DNA of 64,000 nucleotides from JADHUC01 sp964617665 (GTDB lineage: Bacteria; Planctomycetota; Planctomycetia; Pirellulales; Pirellulaceae). The position numbers were made by a program, and so were the translations under genes. Positions 26,951 to 36,219 of the stretch are shown here, piece after piece. The stretch covers positions 1 through 64,000 of the forward strand of contig CAZUAH010000006.1 of NCBI GenBank assembly GCA_964617665.1, read 5' to 3'. The notes below the pieces were generated by a model. The model was not told the DNA's origin and did not search any database. It saw only the letters and a program-made list of their open reading frames with translations. Position 1 is the stretch's first letter. Each line of letters begins with the position of its first letter.

Positions 26951-28318
26951 TTAGGAGTCCACGAGTGCAGCCTCGTCTGATTCCGGAGGCGTATTCGAAT
27001 CACTCGTCGCCGAAGTCATGCCTTTCAGAGCTTGGCCTGCGGACGATGCACTTTGGGACTCGGATTGCGTCTCAGGCGATCCATCCTGGCCCTCAGCGGG
27101 GCCTTTCTTCGAAAACGCAATGCCCTCAAGTTCCACGAGGAGATCCCGTCGGCACACGTCGCCGATGACGTAGATCGTGGGCAATTCGCCCAGTCGCTTC
27201 TCGCACGCCGCTCGCACGGCCGGATAGTCTTCGGCGTGTTTGATGTACACCCGAACCAGCCCAAGCCCCTCGAGCGTCGTCCCCAAGCCCGGTAGACCAT
27301 GGCCGCTGAGGTTGGCTTCGGAGATCAGCGCAGCGATGTTCTCCAGCGTCTCGTTAGCTTGGGCCGGGGCGTCGCCGATGTGGCGCGTCTCCGACTTGGT
27401 GATACTGGCCGTGCCAGAGATGAAAATCGTTGCATACTCGCCGCAGGAAAGGGCCATCGCTCGGCAGAACTTCGGGCTCTTTTCGCCATAACGGGACCCG
27501 TAGTCGTAGGCCGCGACTTGACGCGGATTCTCAAGCGGCATGGCGATGATGTCGTCTCGGTCGGACACCAACGCAATAGCGCTCATGATGATCCCGCGCC
27601 CCTCGGTGCCTATGCCCGTGCTGGCCGGAACGACCGAAACGGGGCAGTCGGCGGGAACCGGACCTTTGAGAAAAGTAATATCGTTGTAGACATCGGTTCG
27701 CGCCCGGTTCAGTTCCATGTAGCGTTCCACGTCACCTTCGTCGTCCACGATCCCGCCCAGGTAAAGCCAAGTGCGGAAAACTTGGTCGTACCGGGCGCCG
27801 GCGTCCTCCAATAGCCCACGGAGATTCTCGAGCGCGGTAAACGACTGGTCGTAGACGGCGGTTGACGAAGAGGTAGGGACGGCTTGGGCGGCGTGATACC
27901 AAGCGATCCCATTGTGCCGGGTAATCACCAATTGCTCGCTCCGCCGGTCGATTTCCACCTCGCCCGTGCCTTGGCCGACGCCAAGCGCCTCGATGGAAAT
28001 CAGCTTTCCGTCGCACGGTGGCTGTGGGATGTAGCTCGTAGCCGGCATCTCCGAGCCGTAGAACTTGCGCATGATCTCTCGGCATTGTTCGATGGAGTGC
28101 ACATCACGGACAAACACAGCCTGATGAACGATCGACCCGCGTGCACCATGCTCGCTGACTACGGCCTCGATGGTTTTCAATGCGTCTTCGGCCTGCTCGG
28201 CGAGAGTCACCCCCGCGACAGGCGCGGCCGCGGCGAATATGTGCCGCGTATCGTGCAGTTCGACGATTGAGTAACCGATTCCATCGCGTGATACCTTCTG
28301 AACTGTCTGAACGGCCAT
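26951..28318 (-). CDS. Two-domain RidA/YjgF-superfamily protein
   Basis: The 455-residue protein is built from an N-terminal RidA-like region (about 1-130, with AAAPVAGVTLAEQAEDALKTIE and PATSYIPQPPCDGKLISIEAL), a middle region (FTALENLRGLLEDAGARYDQVFRTWLYLGGI, then PVSVVPASTGIG) and a C-terminal RidA domain (FISGTASITKSE...YPAVRAACEKRLGELP, DVCRRDLLVELEGIAFSKKG). Such fused proteins may be imine deaminases or chorismatase-like enzymes; the exact reaction cannot be told. The last 40 residues are low-complexity. ATG 28318 has a perfect AGGAGG (28326-28331) with a 7-nt spacer. It lies between two fragments that look like halves of a paralogous gene, all on the same strand. Confidence 0.8.
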   Translation of the reverse strand: MAVQTVQKVSRDGIGYSIVELHDTRHIFAAAAPVAGVTLAEQAEDALKTIEAVVSEHGARGSIVHQAVFVRDVHSIEQCREIMRKFYGSEMPATSYIPQPPCDGKLISIEALGVGQGTGEVEIDRRSEQLVITRHNGIAWYHAAQAVPTSSSTAVYDQSFTALENLRGLLEDAGARYDQVFRTWLYLGGIVDDEGDVERYMELNRARTDVYNDITFLKGPVPADCPVSVVPASTGIGTEGRGIIMSAIALVSDRDDIIAMPLENPRQVAAYDYGSRYGEKSPKFCRAMALSCGEYATIFISGTASITKSETRHIGDAPAQANETLENIAALISEANLSGHGLPGLGTTLEGLGLVRVYIKHAEDYPAVRAACEKRLGELPTIYVIGDVCRRDLLVELEGIAFSKKGPAEGQDGSPETQSESQSASSAGQALKGMTSATSDSNTPPESDEAALVDS

Positions 28319-28373
28319 GGCGTGTCCTCCTGTCGAGTGGCGACCCTACTTGCCAGTTGGTGGCGATTGTCGG

Positions 28374-29186
28374 TCAGTGGATAGGGCCGATCCTTTGGTG
28401 GGCGGTGATATATGGCTGGGTGTATCGGGGCAGATCATCAATTGGCCGATGCGTCGCGGGCCTCAACGATCTTATACCATAATCTACTGTTCCAAGTTCT
28501 GCAACTTCGGACATGTCGACCAGGTAGCACCAAGTACGATAGACGTCCGTGAATTCCGCACCGAATTTGTCCAGCAACCTCTTGCAGTTTGCGAACATGC
28601 GATCGCACTGCTCGCGAACTGAGCCTGGGTTATCCGGATCGTCCGATACTCCGTTGATGTCCGTGATGTACAAATGGCGACGCCCGTCGATCGTTATCAG
28701 TTTCGCAACGGTGTCGGTCGCTTCGTCGTAAGATGTCTCGACTGAATAAGCTTCGGGATCTTTTGGCACGATTGCATGAATCTGGTGCTCAATCTGCTGA
28801 GACCCGCGACACGGCGGCTGTTGGAGATAGGTCGTCGCCGGCAGTTCCTCTGCAGCCACACCTCCTTCTCCGTAGACCTCTTTCTGAACTCGCCGAAACG
28901 TGTCAATGTCCTGCGAAGTGTTCTTGAAGAAGGCTCGTTCCCAGGCAACGTGCGACATGTCGGCACCGGCTTGCTCCAAAAGCCGCGGCAGACAGCCGTA
29001 GAACCGGCGGGCTTGGCCCTCGAAGTCCAACTCGGGCGTGGGTCCCAAGACCGGTGCGCACCGAACATACACATCCCTGGTAAGATCGCTGTCGATCGAC
29101 ACGACTTCGCCGCTACATGTGTCTTTCTCGCACGCGCACTGAACCCGCAGGGGGCTAGGTTGCTCTTGGGACGTTGCCTGACTCAT
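28374..29186 (-). pseudogene. N-terminal half of a RidA-superfamily protein, 3' truncated
   Basis: The frame has a good start (ATG 29186, AGGAG with an 8-nt spacer) and reads like the N-terminal half of the 455-residue paralogue: ATTYLQQPPCRG against ATSYIPQPPCDG, and CKRLLDKFGAEFTDVYRTWCYL against LRGLLEDAGARYDQVFRTWLYL. After residue about 227 (VDMSEVAELGTVDYG) the similarity ends, and about 45 unrelated residues lead to the stop. The next expected residues (YxEFNxxR...LLPASTGI) are found at 26131-26730, beyond the intact paralogue. I therefore read this as the front half of a gene disrupted near 28,500. It could still make a stable 270-residue protein. Confidence 0.65.
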
Positions 29187-29643
29187 TCGCAATACTCCTC
29201 TTGGATCTACAGTTCCTCATGCGTGCGGAATCCCATATTTTTGAAGTTGACGGGTAGAGGCATCGCAGGAGTTCACCAGATGGGTCCGAACCGGGATTTC
29301 AATGAATCCCTTCCGGCGTCGTTCAAAGGAGATGAAACCGCAGCGCGGCCGACCAAGGCCACGATCTGCGTTTGGTGGGCCGCTACTGGAGAGACATACC
29401 CATATAGACGATTACGACAACGTTAGTCTATCTGGATTCTGCACCATTCGCAAGATTCTGAACGCGATCACCCGACCGTGCCGCTCTGAAGCGTGGGTTA
29501 GACACAACGTCTTCTATTCTTGTCCGCGCAATCTGCACTTGTGGCGTAAAGTGAACCGTTTGCACTACTTACCAGTCGTGGATATGCTTTGGAACAGAAA
29601 GTCCATTGTGAACCTGACTTACGACGCCGTGACAGGGAGAAAC
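29187..29643. other. Divergent gene-free region
   Basis: About 450 bases lie between the RidA fragment (minus) and the DUF1080 gene (plus). An open frame runs in from 29302 in phase with the DUF1080 gene, but its residues precede the signal peptide and have no protein-like character. No clear promoter or RNA was recognised. Confidence 0.5.
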
Positions 29644-30378
29644 ATGATGATCCGTCTACTTGGGAATTCTTGTTCCGCAGTCCTGGTGGGCTTGGTTGTG
29701 ATATCGTCGGCATGCGCTGCAGAACGATCGCCCACGTCCTTGATTGACCAAGATCTTGGCACTTGGCGTGAACCTCACGGCGACTGGCAAATTGTCGGCG
29801 ATGTGAAGGCAGGCGGTGAAGGCGATCGCTTCCTTGTCTCCACACCGGGCGAGGGGGTTATGGTCAATGGTGCCAAGGGCCGGACGCGCAACGCCCTGTC
29901 CAGGTTGGAACACGCCGACGTGGAAGCCCACATCGAATTCATGGTCTCTAAAGGATCCAACTCCGGCATCTACTTTCAAGCACGCTATGAAGTCCAAATT
30001 CTGGATAGCTGGGGCGTTCAGAAGCTGAAGCACGGCGATTGTGGCGGTATCTATCAACGATGGAAGGACGGAAAGGGGTTCGACGGTCATCCACCTCGCG
30101 TCAATGCCAGCCGGCCGCCGGGCCAATGGCAGACGTTCGATGTGATCTTCCGCGCGCCACGATTCGACCAAGCCGGCAAGAAGACGGAAAACGCCCGATT
30201 CGTCAAGGTCGTGCACAATGGCGTTGTGGTGCAAGAGAACGTGGAACTGACTGGTCCAACTCGCGCCGCTACGTACAATGACGAAAAGCCGACCGGGCCA
30301 CTAATGCTCCAAGGCGACCATGGCCCGGTTGCCTATCGCAATATTTCAATCAAGCCGATTCGGCTGGACAGCGACTAA
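29644..30378 (+). CDS. Secreted DUF1080 (3-keto-disaccharide hydrolase-like) protein
   Basis: A 244-residue secreted protein with a signal peptide (about 1-25, ending at ACAAE). The DUF1080 / LamG-like beta-sandwich shows VEAHIEFMVSKGSNSGIYFQARYEVQILDSWG, GGIYQRW, PPGQWQTFDVIFRAPRF, NGVVVQENVELTGPT and GPLMLQGDHGPVAYRNISIKPI, all typical of this family, which is greatly expanded in planctomycetes. AGGGAGA lies just before the paired ATG codons at 29644/29647. Characterised relatives cleave 3-keto-glycosides or act as carbohydrate-binding modules. It is not co-transcribed with an oxidoreductase here. Confidence 0.85.
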   Translation: MMIRLLGNSCSAVLVGLVVISSACAAERSPTSLIDQDLGTWREPHGDWQIVGDVKAGGEGDRFLVSTPGEGVMVNGAKGRTRNALSRLEHADVEAHIEFMVSKGSNSGIYFQARYEVQILDSWGVQKLKHGDCGGIYQRWKDGKGFDGHPPRVNASRPPGQWQTFDVIFRAPRFDQAGKKTENARFVKVVHNGVVVQENVELTGPTRAATYNDEKPTGPLMLQGDHGPVAYRNISIKPIRLDSD

Positions 30379-30390
30379 CCGTTCCAGACT

Positions 30391-30417
30391 TGTAGGTCAG
30401 GCACAGTCTGACCTACC
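30391..30417. terminator. REP-like hairpin after the DUF1080 gene
   Basis: Perfect 9-bp stem GTAGGTCAG (30392-30400) and CTGACCTAC (30408-30416) with a 7-nt loop, 13 nt after the DUF1080 stop codon. The loop and arm sequence (GTCAGGCACAGTCTGAC) partly recur at about 35005-35016, which points to a dispersed element. It lacks a T-run. Confidence 0.55.
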
Positions 30418-30482
30418 GAGTATTGGAGTCTTGTTAGACTACCTAAGCCGTTTCGGCTGGACCGAGGTTGGAGGCACGAACG

Positions 30483-33400
30483 ATGGCTAACACAGATTCT
30501 GAACAGCACGGCGACGCGCCCGAAAAAGACATCGTGGTGCTCCTTTCCGACTTTCAAGCGGATCCGCAGTCGCCTTATCCACTCCGTGCACAAAAGGCCG
30601 TGTTTCTCGCGCGCCTGTTGCAGGAGCGGGCACTCGCGCTGCAGACACCGCAAGAACGGCGTCAGCAGGCAGAGTTGGATCGCATGATCAAGTGCCCCAA
30701 AGACAAAGCGACGCTGGTGCAAATGACGGACCAGGCTCTCCGGTCCAAGATGCCCCGCCGGGCTGTTGATCAGTTGACACACATCCTGGACGTCCAAGGC
30801 GTCCCGCGATTCTTTTCGACGCTCGACAGGGCGCTGCTGAAAGGGTTTCAGTCGTTCGGCAGCTATCTGCCGGGCGTGGCCGCGCCGCTGGTCAAGGAGA
30901 AGATGCACAAAGAGACGGCCAACGTTGTGCTGCCCGCCGAACGTGAAATGCTCACCGCGCATCTGGCCGCCCGTCGCGAAGAAGGCGTTCGCATGAACGT
31001 CAACTTCTTGGGCGAAGCCATACTGAGCGAGCAGGAAGCCGAAAGGCGACTACAGGCTTACCTAGACGCGCTCGAAATGCCCGAGATCGAGGTCGTCTCT
31101 GTCAAGATCTCGACGATCTATTCGCAGATCTCGCCACTGGCCCGCGAGCACACGGTCGCTGCGATTTGTGAGCGGATAGAAAGGATGTTCCGTGCGGCGG
31201 CCGGATCGCGATTCACACGGGCCGATGGCACGCAAGTGCCCAAGCTCGTCTACATGGACATGGAAGAATACCGTGACATGGATCTGACGGCGCGCGCCTT
31301 CATGGAGACGTTGGATCGCCCGGGACTGGGGCATGTCCACGCAGGCATTGTGCTTCAGGCGTACGTTCCGGACTCGTACCGCGTGCAATTGGCCCTGAAC
31401 GAATGGGCCCGTCGGCGCGTGGCAGGCGGCGGGACGCCGATCACGCTGCGTATTGTCAAAGGCGCAAACCTGGAGATGGAACGCGTCGCGGCATCGGTGC
31501 AAGGGTGGCCGCAAGCACCGTACAAGAACAAACTCCATACCGACGCAAACTTCAAGCGGATGCTGGACGAGGCGATCAAGCCCGAGAATCTCCAGGCCGT
31601 GAAACTGGGCGTTGCGTCGCACAGTCTATTTGAACTTGCCTACGGTGTTGTGCAGGCAGTGGACAACGGCACGATGGACAGCTTCCAGTTCGAGATGCTC
31701 GAAGGTATGGCCAACCATCAACGTCGGGCACTGTTCGAGGTCGCGCGGAATCTGCTCCTGTACGCGCCGGCGTGCAAGAAGGAGGACTTCATCTACGCGA
31801 TCGGCTACTTGGTCCGGCGCATGGACGAAAACACCGGTCCGGACAACTTCCTTGCCCATGCATTCAGAGTCCACGTGGGAAGCGACGACTGGGAGCATCT
31901 TGAAGAGCAATTCCTGAAGTCGTTCGATGCCCTGGAGACCGTCTCGGACACGCCACGACGTACACAGGACCGGCGTTTGCCCGTGTCGATGGTAGATGCC
32001 GACGATACGCCGTGGGATAAGTTCAAGAACGAGCCGGATACCGATTTTTCACTGCCTCAAAACAGTCAGTGGGCAGACGACATCATCCGGTCCTGGAAAG
32101 GCCGTTGTGACGAGGCCGCCCTGGACATTCCGCTGCACGTCGCTGGTCAAGAAGTCACCGATGAGCGCGAAGTTCGCGCATGCCTCGATCCATCTCGGCC
32201 CGGTGTTGTCGTGGGCCGATATCGCCAGGCCAGCGACCAAGATATCGAAGCCGCCATCGCATGCGCAAAAGCCGATGAAGACGGCTGGCGGTCGTCGACT
32301 CATGCCGGGCGAGCCGATGTGTTACGGCGAGTGGCCCATGAGATCCGCTGTGCCCGAGCCGAACTGATGGGAGCCGCCTTGGCCGATGGCGGCAAGACGC
32401 TGACGGAATCCGATCCGGAGGTCTCCGAAGCCGTCGACTTCGTCGAATTCTATACGAAGACCGCCGAGTATTATCACGAACTGGACGGCGTCCGAGCTCG
32501 CGGCAAGGGCGTCGCGGTGGTGGTCTCGCCGTGGAACTTCCCGATCGCCATCCCCTGCGGAGGCGTTGCAGCGGCGCTGGCCGCGGGAAACACGGTCATC
32601 CTGAAACCGGCCTCGGACACGGTCCTGGTGGCGCACCTGCTGTGCGAGTGTTTCTGGCGAGCCGGAGTGTCAAAGGAGACTCTGCAACTGCTTCCCTGCG
32701 CCGGTTCGACGGTTGGCCAGAAGCTCGTTTCCCACGACGACGTAGACGTCGTGATTCTAACCGGCGGCACGGACACCGCTTTACGCATGCTCCAGCATAA
32801 ACCGGAATTGAATCTGCTGGCCGAGACGGGTGGCAAGAATGCAACGATTGTCACGGCACTCGCTGACCGCGACCAAGCGATCAAGAGCGTGTTGCACTCG
32901 GCGTTCGGTCACAGCGGTCAGAAGTGTTCGGCCACATCGCTGCTGATTCTCGAAGAAGAAGTATACCACGATGAAGATCTCCGACGTGTGCTTTGCGAAG
33001 CCGTGAGCAGCATCCCCGTCGGTCCGCCTTGGGAACTGCACAACAAGATGGGCCCGTTGATTCGCCCGCCCGCCGGTGCGCTGGGGAAAGGACTGAGCGA
33101 ACTGGACGAAGGCGAATCGTGGGCCGTGGAGCCACATGTCGATCCGAACAACTCCAACCTCGTTACGCCGGGCGTTAAATGGGGCGTCCGTCCGGGCAGT
33201 TTCACGCATAGGACCGAGTTGTTTGGGCCCGTGCTTGCCGTCATGAAAGCAAAGAACCTGGATCACGCGATCTCGTTGGCGAACGACACTGGATACGGTT
33301 TGACCAGCGGATTGGAATCCTTGGACGATCGTGAACAGGAAACCTGGCAGCACCATATTCGGGCCGGCAATCTGTACATCAACCGAGGCACCACGGGTGC

Positions 33401-34175
33401 AATCGTCCTTCGGCAACCGTTCGGCGGCATGGGCCGAAGCGCAGTCGGCCCTGGCATCAAGGCCGGTGGTCCGAACTACGTGGCTCAGTTGATGGACTTC
33501 CTGCCGGAAGGCGATCCGCGCGTCAGTCAGGATCTGACCGATCCGCACTTGGCCGAGTTGTGCGAGAGTCTCCGGGACCTAACGGATGATCCGGGAGTCC
33601 TGCCAGCGGATCAGCTTCGACAGGTGCTCACAGCGATCGGCTCGTACAGCCTGTACATGGATGAAGAGTTCGGGCGGGAGCACGATCACTTCCGCCTGAT
33701 CGGCCAGGACAACTTCCGTCGTTACCTGCCAGTGGAACATTTGCGAGTCCGCATTCACGAAGACGATACGTTCTTCGAGGTGTTCGGCCGTGTGTGTGCA
33801 GCCAAAGCCGCAGGCTGCCGCATAGCTATCAGCATTCCGCGGCACTTTGATTCGCCGGCGGTGAAACTGCTGGAGGAGTTGACAGAGTCTTGGGCAGCGG
33901 CCATCGAATTTGTCGAAGAAAGCGACAATCAACTGGCCGGCATCATCCTTCGGCACCTAACCGATCGCCTCCGCTACGCCTCGCCGGATCGCGTCCCGGA
34001 AGCCGTGAAGCGCGCGGTGGCCGAAACTGGCCAATACGTCGCAGCAGCCCCCGTCTTGGCAGTCGGCCGTATCGAACTTCTGTGGTACCTGCGCGAGCAA
34101 TCCCTCTGCGTCGACTACCACCGCTACGGCAACCTGGGTGCACGCGCTGACGAACCACGCAGCGACAGCCTGTGA
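30483..34175 (+). CDS. putA: Bifunctional proline dehydrogenase / delta-1-pyrroline-5-carboxylate dehydrogenase
   Basis: The 1230-residue product oxidises proline to glutamate in two steps. The FAD-dependent proline dehydrogenase barrel spans about 110-480 (NVNFLGEAILSEQEAE, VSVKISTIYSQISP, RIVKGANLEMERV, FEMLEGM). The NAD-dependent P5C dehydrogenase spans about 530-1000: VVVSPWNFPIAIPCGG, general base in LAETGGKNATIV (about 780), catalytic cysteine in SGQKCSATSLL (about 815), ELFGPVLAV and QPFGGMGRSAVGPG. A further about 190-residue C-terminal domain resembles that of long PutA proteins. There is no N-terminal ribbon-helix-helix DNA-binding domain, so it is not the self-repressing type. ATG 30483 has TGGAGG with an 8-nt spacer. 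Confidence 0.93.
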   Translation: MANTDSEQHGDAPEKDIVVLLSDFQADPQSPYPLRAQKAVFLARLLQERALALQTPQERRQQAELDRMIKCPKDKATLVQMTDQALRSKMPRRAVDQLTHILDVQGVPRFFSTLDRALLKGFQSFGSYLPGVAAPLVKEKMHKETANVVLPAEREMLTAHLAARREEGVRMNVNFLGEAILSEQEAERRLQAYLDALEMPEIEVVSVKISTIYSQISPLAREHTVAAICERIERMFRAAAGSRFTRADGTQVPKLVYMDMEEYRDMDLTARAFMETLDRPGLGHVHAGIVLQAYVPDSYRVQLALNEWARRRVAGGGTPITLRIVKGANLEMERVAASVQGWPQAPYKNKLHTDANFKRMLDEAIKPENLQAVKLGVASHSLFELAYGVVQAVDNGTMDSFQFEMLEGMANHQRRALFEVARNLLLYAPACKKEDFIYAIGYLVRRMDENTGPDNFLAHAFRVHVGSDDWEHLEEQFLKSFDALETVSDTPRRTQDRRLPVSMVDADDTPWDKFKNEPDTDFSLPQNSQWADDIIRSWKGRCDEAALDIPLHVAGQEVTDEREVRACLDPSRPGVVVGRYRQASDQDIEAAIACAKADEDGWRSSTHAGRADVLRRVAHEIRCARAELMGAALADGGKTLTESDPEVSEAVDFVEFYTKTAEYYHELDGVRARGKGVAVVVSPWNFPIAIPCGGVAAALAAGNTVILKPASDTVLVAHLLCECFWRAGVSKETLQLLPCAGSTVGQKLVSHDDVDVVILTGGTDTALRMLQHKPELNLLAETGGKNATIVTALADRDQAIKSVLHSAFGHSGQKCSATSLLILEEEVYHDEDLRRVLCEAVSSIPVGPPWELHNKMGPLIRPPAGALGKGLSELDEGESWAVEPHVDPNNSNLVTPGVKWGVRPGSFTHRTELFGPVLAVMKAKNLDHAISLANDTGYGLTSGLESLDDREQETWQHHIRAGNLYINRGTTGAIVLRQPFGGMGRSAVGPGIKAGGPNYVAQLMDFLPEGDPRVSQDLTDPHLAELCESLRDLTDDPGVLPADQLRQVLTAIGSYSLYMDEEFGREHDHFRLIGQDNFRRYLPVEHLRVRIHEDDTFFEVFGRVCAAKAAGCRIAISIPRHFDSPAVKLLEELTESWAAAIEFVEESDNQLAGIILRHLTDRLRYASPDRVPEAVKRAVAETGQYVAAAPVLAVGRIELLWYLREQSLCVDYHRYGNLGARADEPRSDSL

Positions 34176-34413
34176 GTGCGATTGCTCGTTGAAATGCAAC
34201 ATCGTACGCGGATGAACCTAGGCGGATTCCCAAGCCAAGCAGCCCAATCATCCTGCCGTTTCTCGGAGCGACGACGGACCAACCAGCGTGAATCGATCAC
34301 TTCGAGCCAAGTGAGACGGGGCAGTTTCGTCGTTTGACTCTCGACAGAACTTGCTTCATCTAGCATACTCGTGTCGACAGATCCTGTCCTGGGAAAACGT
34401 ATGGGAATCAGAC

Positions 34414-34962
34414 ATGAGCGATAGTACCTTCGCCTGTGAACAATGTGGCAAGACTTTTGCGATGCGGCCCGAGTTCCTTGGCAAGCGTGTCAAATGCGCA
34501 GGTTGCGGAAACGTGTTCGTCGTCAACCAACCGCCTGTCGACTCGCCGAGCACTGACGACGGGATGCATCCCACGGAAATGGCTCAACCCGATTTGCCGG
34601 CTTTGGATGCCGAGGAGACCAACGAATCCTCTTTCTTTCACATGGACTGGGAACGGGGGCCGACCGATCGGCAGTTTCGCGTGGGCTCCATCGTCGGCAT
34701 GGCCATGACGATTCTGGGTACAGTTCTTGTTCTCTCGTTCGAAAGATTCGACATCAAGGGACTCATCATTCTTGCTCTGGGACCGTTCGTTGTCTTCTAC
34801 GGAGTTGCAGCGCTCTTCGATCCAAACATCGTCCGCTCGGTGGGGAAATACGGCAAGCATTTACCGGCGCGGTACAAGATCATCGGCGGAGTGATTGGCG
34901 TTGCCGCGCTCACCATCAGTGGTGGAATGTCGGCGTGGCTCTATTTCCAGCACATCCAGTGA
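34414..34962 (+). CDS. MJ0042-type zinc-ribbon membrane protein
   Basis: The 182-residue protein begins with a zinc ribbon (FACEQCGKTFAMRPEFLGKRVKCAGCGNVFVV, CxxC...CxxC, about 5-38), then a Pro/Asp-rich linker and three TM helices (about 92-110, 116-135, 152-172). This combination is very common in planctomycetes and has no known function. An in-frame extension upstream exists but ATG 34414 begins directly before the ribbon. Confidence 0.75.
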   Translation: MSDSTFACEQCGKTFAMRPEFLGKRVKCAGCGNVFVVNQPPVDSPSTDDGMHPTEMAQPDLPALDAEETNESSFFHMDWERGPTDRQFRVGSIVGMAMTILGTVLVLSFERFDIKGLIILALGPFVVFYGVAALFDPNIVRSVGKYGKHLPARYKIIGGVIGVAALTISGGMSAWLYFQHIQ

Positions 34963-35374
34963 CGATCGATCCGCTACCGCAATTTCGGGCTCTGCTGTAT
35001 CTCCGCACAGTCTGACGGTACCCGACAGACGCAGCCGTCAGAAAACACTCGTTTCCGACATGCCCATGTCGCCGTTCAGAGCGCCGGAAAGGCTCGCTCG
35101 CTAGTTCTGGGCTGGTGCCAGGTGTGTCCCCTGGGATCGATTGCGACCAGCGTTTTCGGTCGCTCATCATGCCATACCCCCGAAGTGGCTATTGCAAAAC
35201 ACCCTGTTGTCCCGCCCATTGGCCATGCGTTTACCCCGTTCTGGGCGCGCACGCCTATTGGCTCGTTGTTTTTGGAAAAGATCTTGGCCAATCGTGTCGC
35301 GATCAGGGCATTTTGGCAATGAACCGTGCAGACACATGCACAACTCACTCTTTCACAGAACGGAAGGCAAGACA
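34963..35374. other. Gene-free region with a hairpin
   Basis: About 410 bases. An 8-bp hairpin (TCTGACGG 35011-35018 with CCGTCAGA 35035-35042) follows the zinc-ribbon gene and may end its transcript. The rest up to the histidine-rich protein gene shows no protein-like frame; it presumably holds that gene's promoter, which I could not place. Confidence 0.5.
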
Positions 35375-35980
35375 ATGGCTTTTTCAAAAACGATCTTACT
35401 GGCGACGGTGGCTTTGGCCTGTGTGACATTCACGACGACTTCAGCCAACGCTGATACGTACCACCACGTCGACAGGCTTGCCGTGAAGATGCAGTCGCAG
35501 ACCCGAGAGCTCATCAGCGAGTTTTCGCTACATTACCGTCACAAGTCTGGATACTCCCATCTGCGCAACGACGCCATACAACTCTATCGAGTTGCGGCGC
35601 ACGTCCACTCCGTGGCACATCAGTCGGGCAACGTTCATCACTTGCGGGATGATCTTCAGAAGGCGGACCGGTTGTTCCACCACATGGAAAGGGTTCTGGC
35701 CCACACGGACCGCTCGTTCGGCGGACACATGCACGGTGCCGCTCACCATGTCTTCGAATTGATGCACGATATTGAAATGAACCTGCACCATCTGAAACGC
35801 GATATCGAATCATTGGATGACGACGCTCACCATGGACTCGGTCCGGACCGCATCGTCCCTGGCTATCACGGCTATCCTCACCACGGCGGGCGAATCGGAC
35901 GCACGGCGTTCGGTTACAACTGGGGTAACGGCGGCGTGCACTACGACGGCCACCGATGGAGTATCCGCCTCGGACACTAA
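35375..35980 (+). CDS. Secreted histidine-rich helical protein
   Basis: A 201-residue protein with a Sec signal peptide (about 1-26, cut near ANADTYHH). The mature part has about 28 histidines, roughly 16 percent, many in pairs or triplet spacing (HH, HMHGAAHH, HHLKRD), within amphipathic helices up to about residue 150. A Gly/His/Tyr-rich tail follows. GGAAGG lies 7 nt before ATG 35375. The composition suggests binding of divalent metal (Zn, Ni, Cu), but no known metal-chaperone family is recognised. A strong terminator follows the gene. Confidence 0.75.
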   Translation: MAFSKTILLATVALACVTFTTTSANADTYHHVDRLAVKMQSQTRELISEFSLHYRHKSGYSHLRNDAIQLYRVAAHVHSVAHQSGNVHHLRDDLQKADRLFHHMERVLAHTDRSFGGHMHGAAHHVFELMHDIEMNLHHLKRDIESLDDDAHHGLGPDRIVPGYHGYPHHGGRIGRTAFGYNWGNGGVHYDGHRWSIRLGH

Positions 35981-36024
35981 GCATCCCACTACGCTTGGGG
36001 CCTTCCGTTCGTCCCAACCTCTCC

Positions 36025-36058
36025 AAGGGCGCTCACAAATTGAGTGCCCTTTTCTGTT
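36025..36058 (+). terminator. Rho-independent terminator
   Basis: A 10-bp stem (AAGGGCGCTC 36025-36034 with GAGTGCCCTT 36042-36051, one G-T pair) has a 7-nt loop and a T-rich tail. It lies 45 nt after the histidine-rich gene's stop codon. Confidence 0.75.
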
Positions 36059-36219
36059 GGTGACACGCGGGCAAGGCCACACGACAAGACGGCAGCAACG
36101 AACTATGCAAAGCACAGAGCGGTCTCGTGACGAACCTTCTTCACGCGGCAGTGACCGCATGTCATAAGGAAGATTGAGGAGCCTCGCTCGATTGCGTCAG
36201 AGTATCGTGTGACGCGAAG

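Noticed and set aside
32781..33548. 255-residue frame antisense to putA
   Set aside because: Lies wholly within the P5C dehydrogenase domain; shadow.
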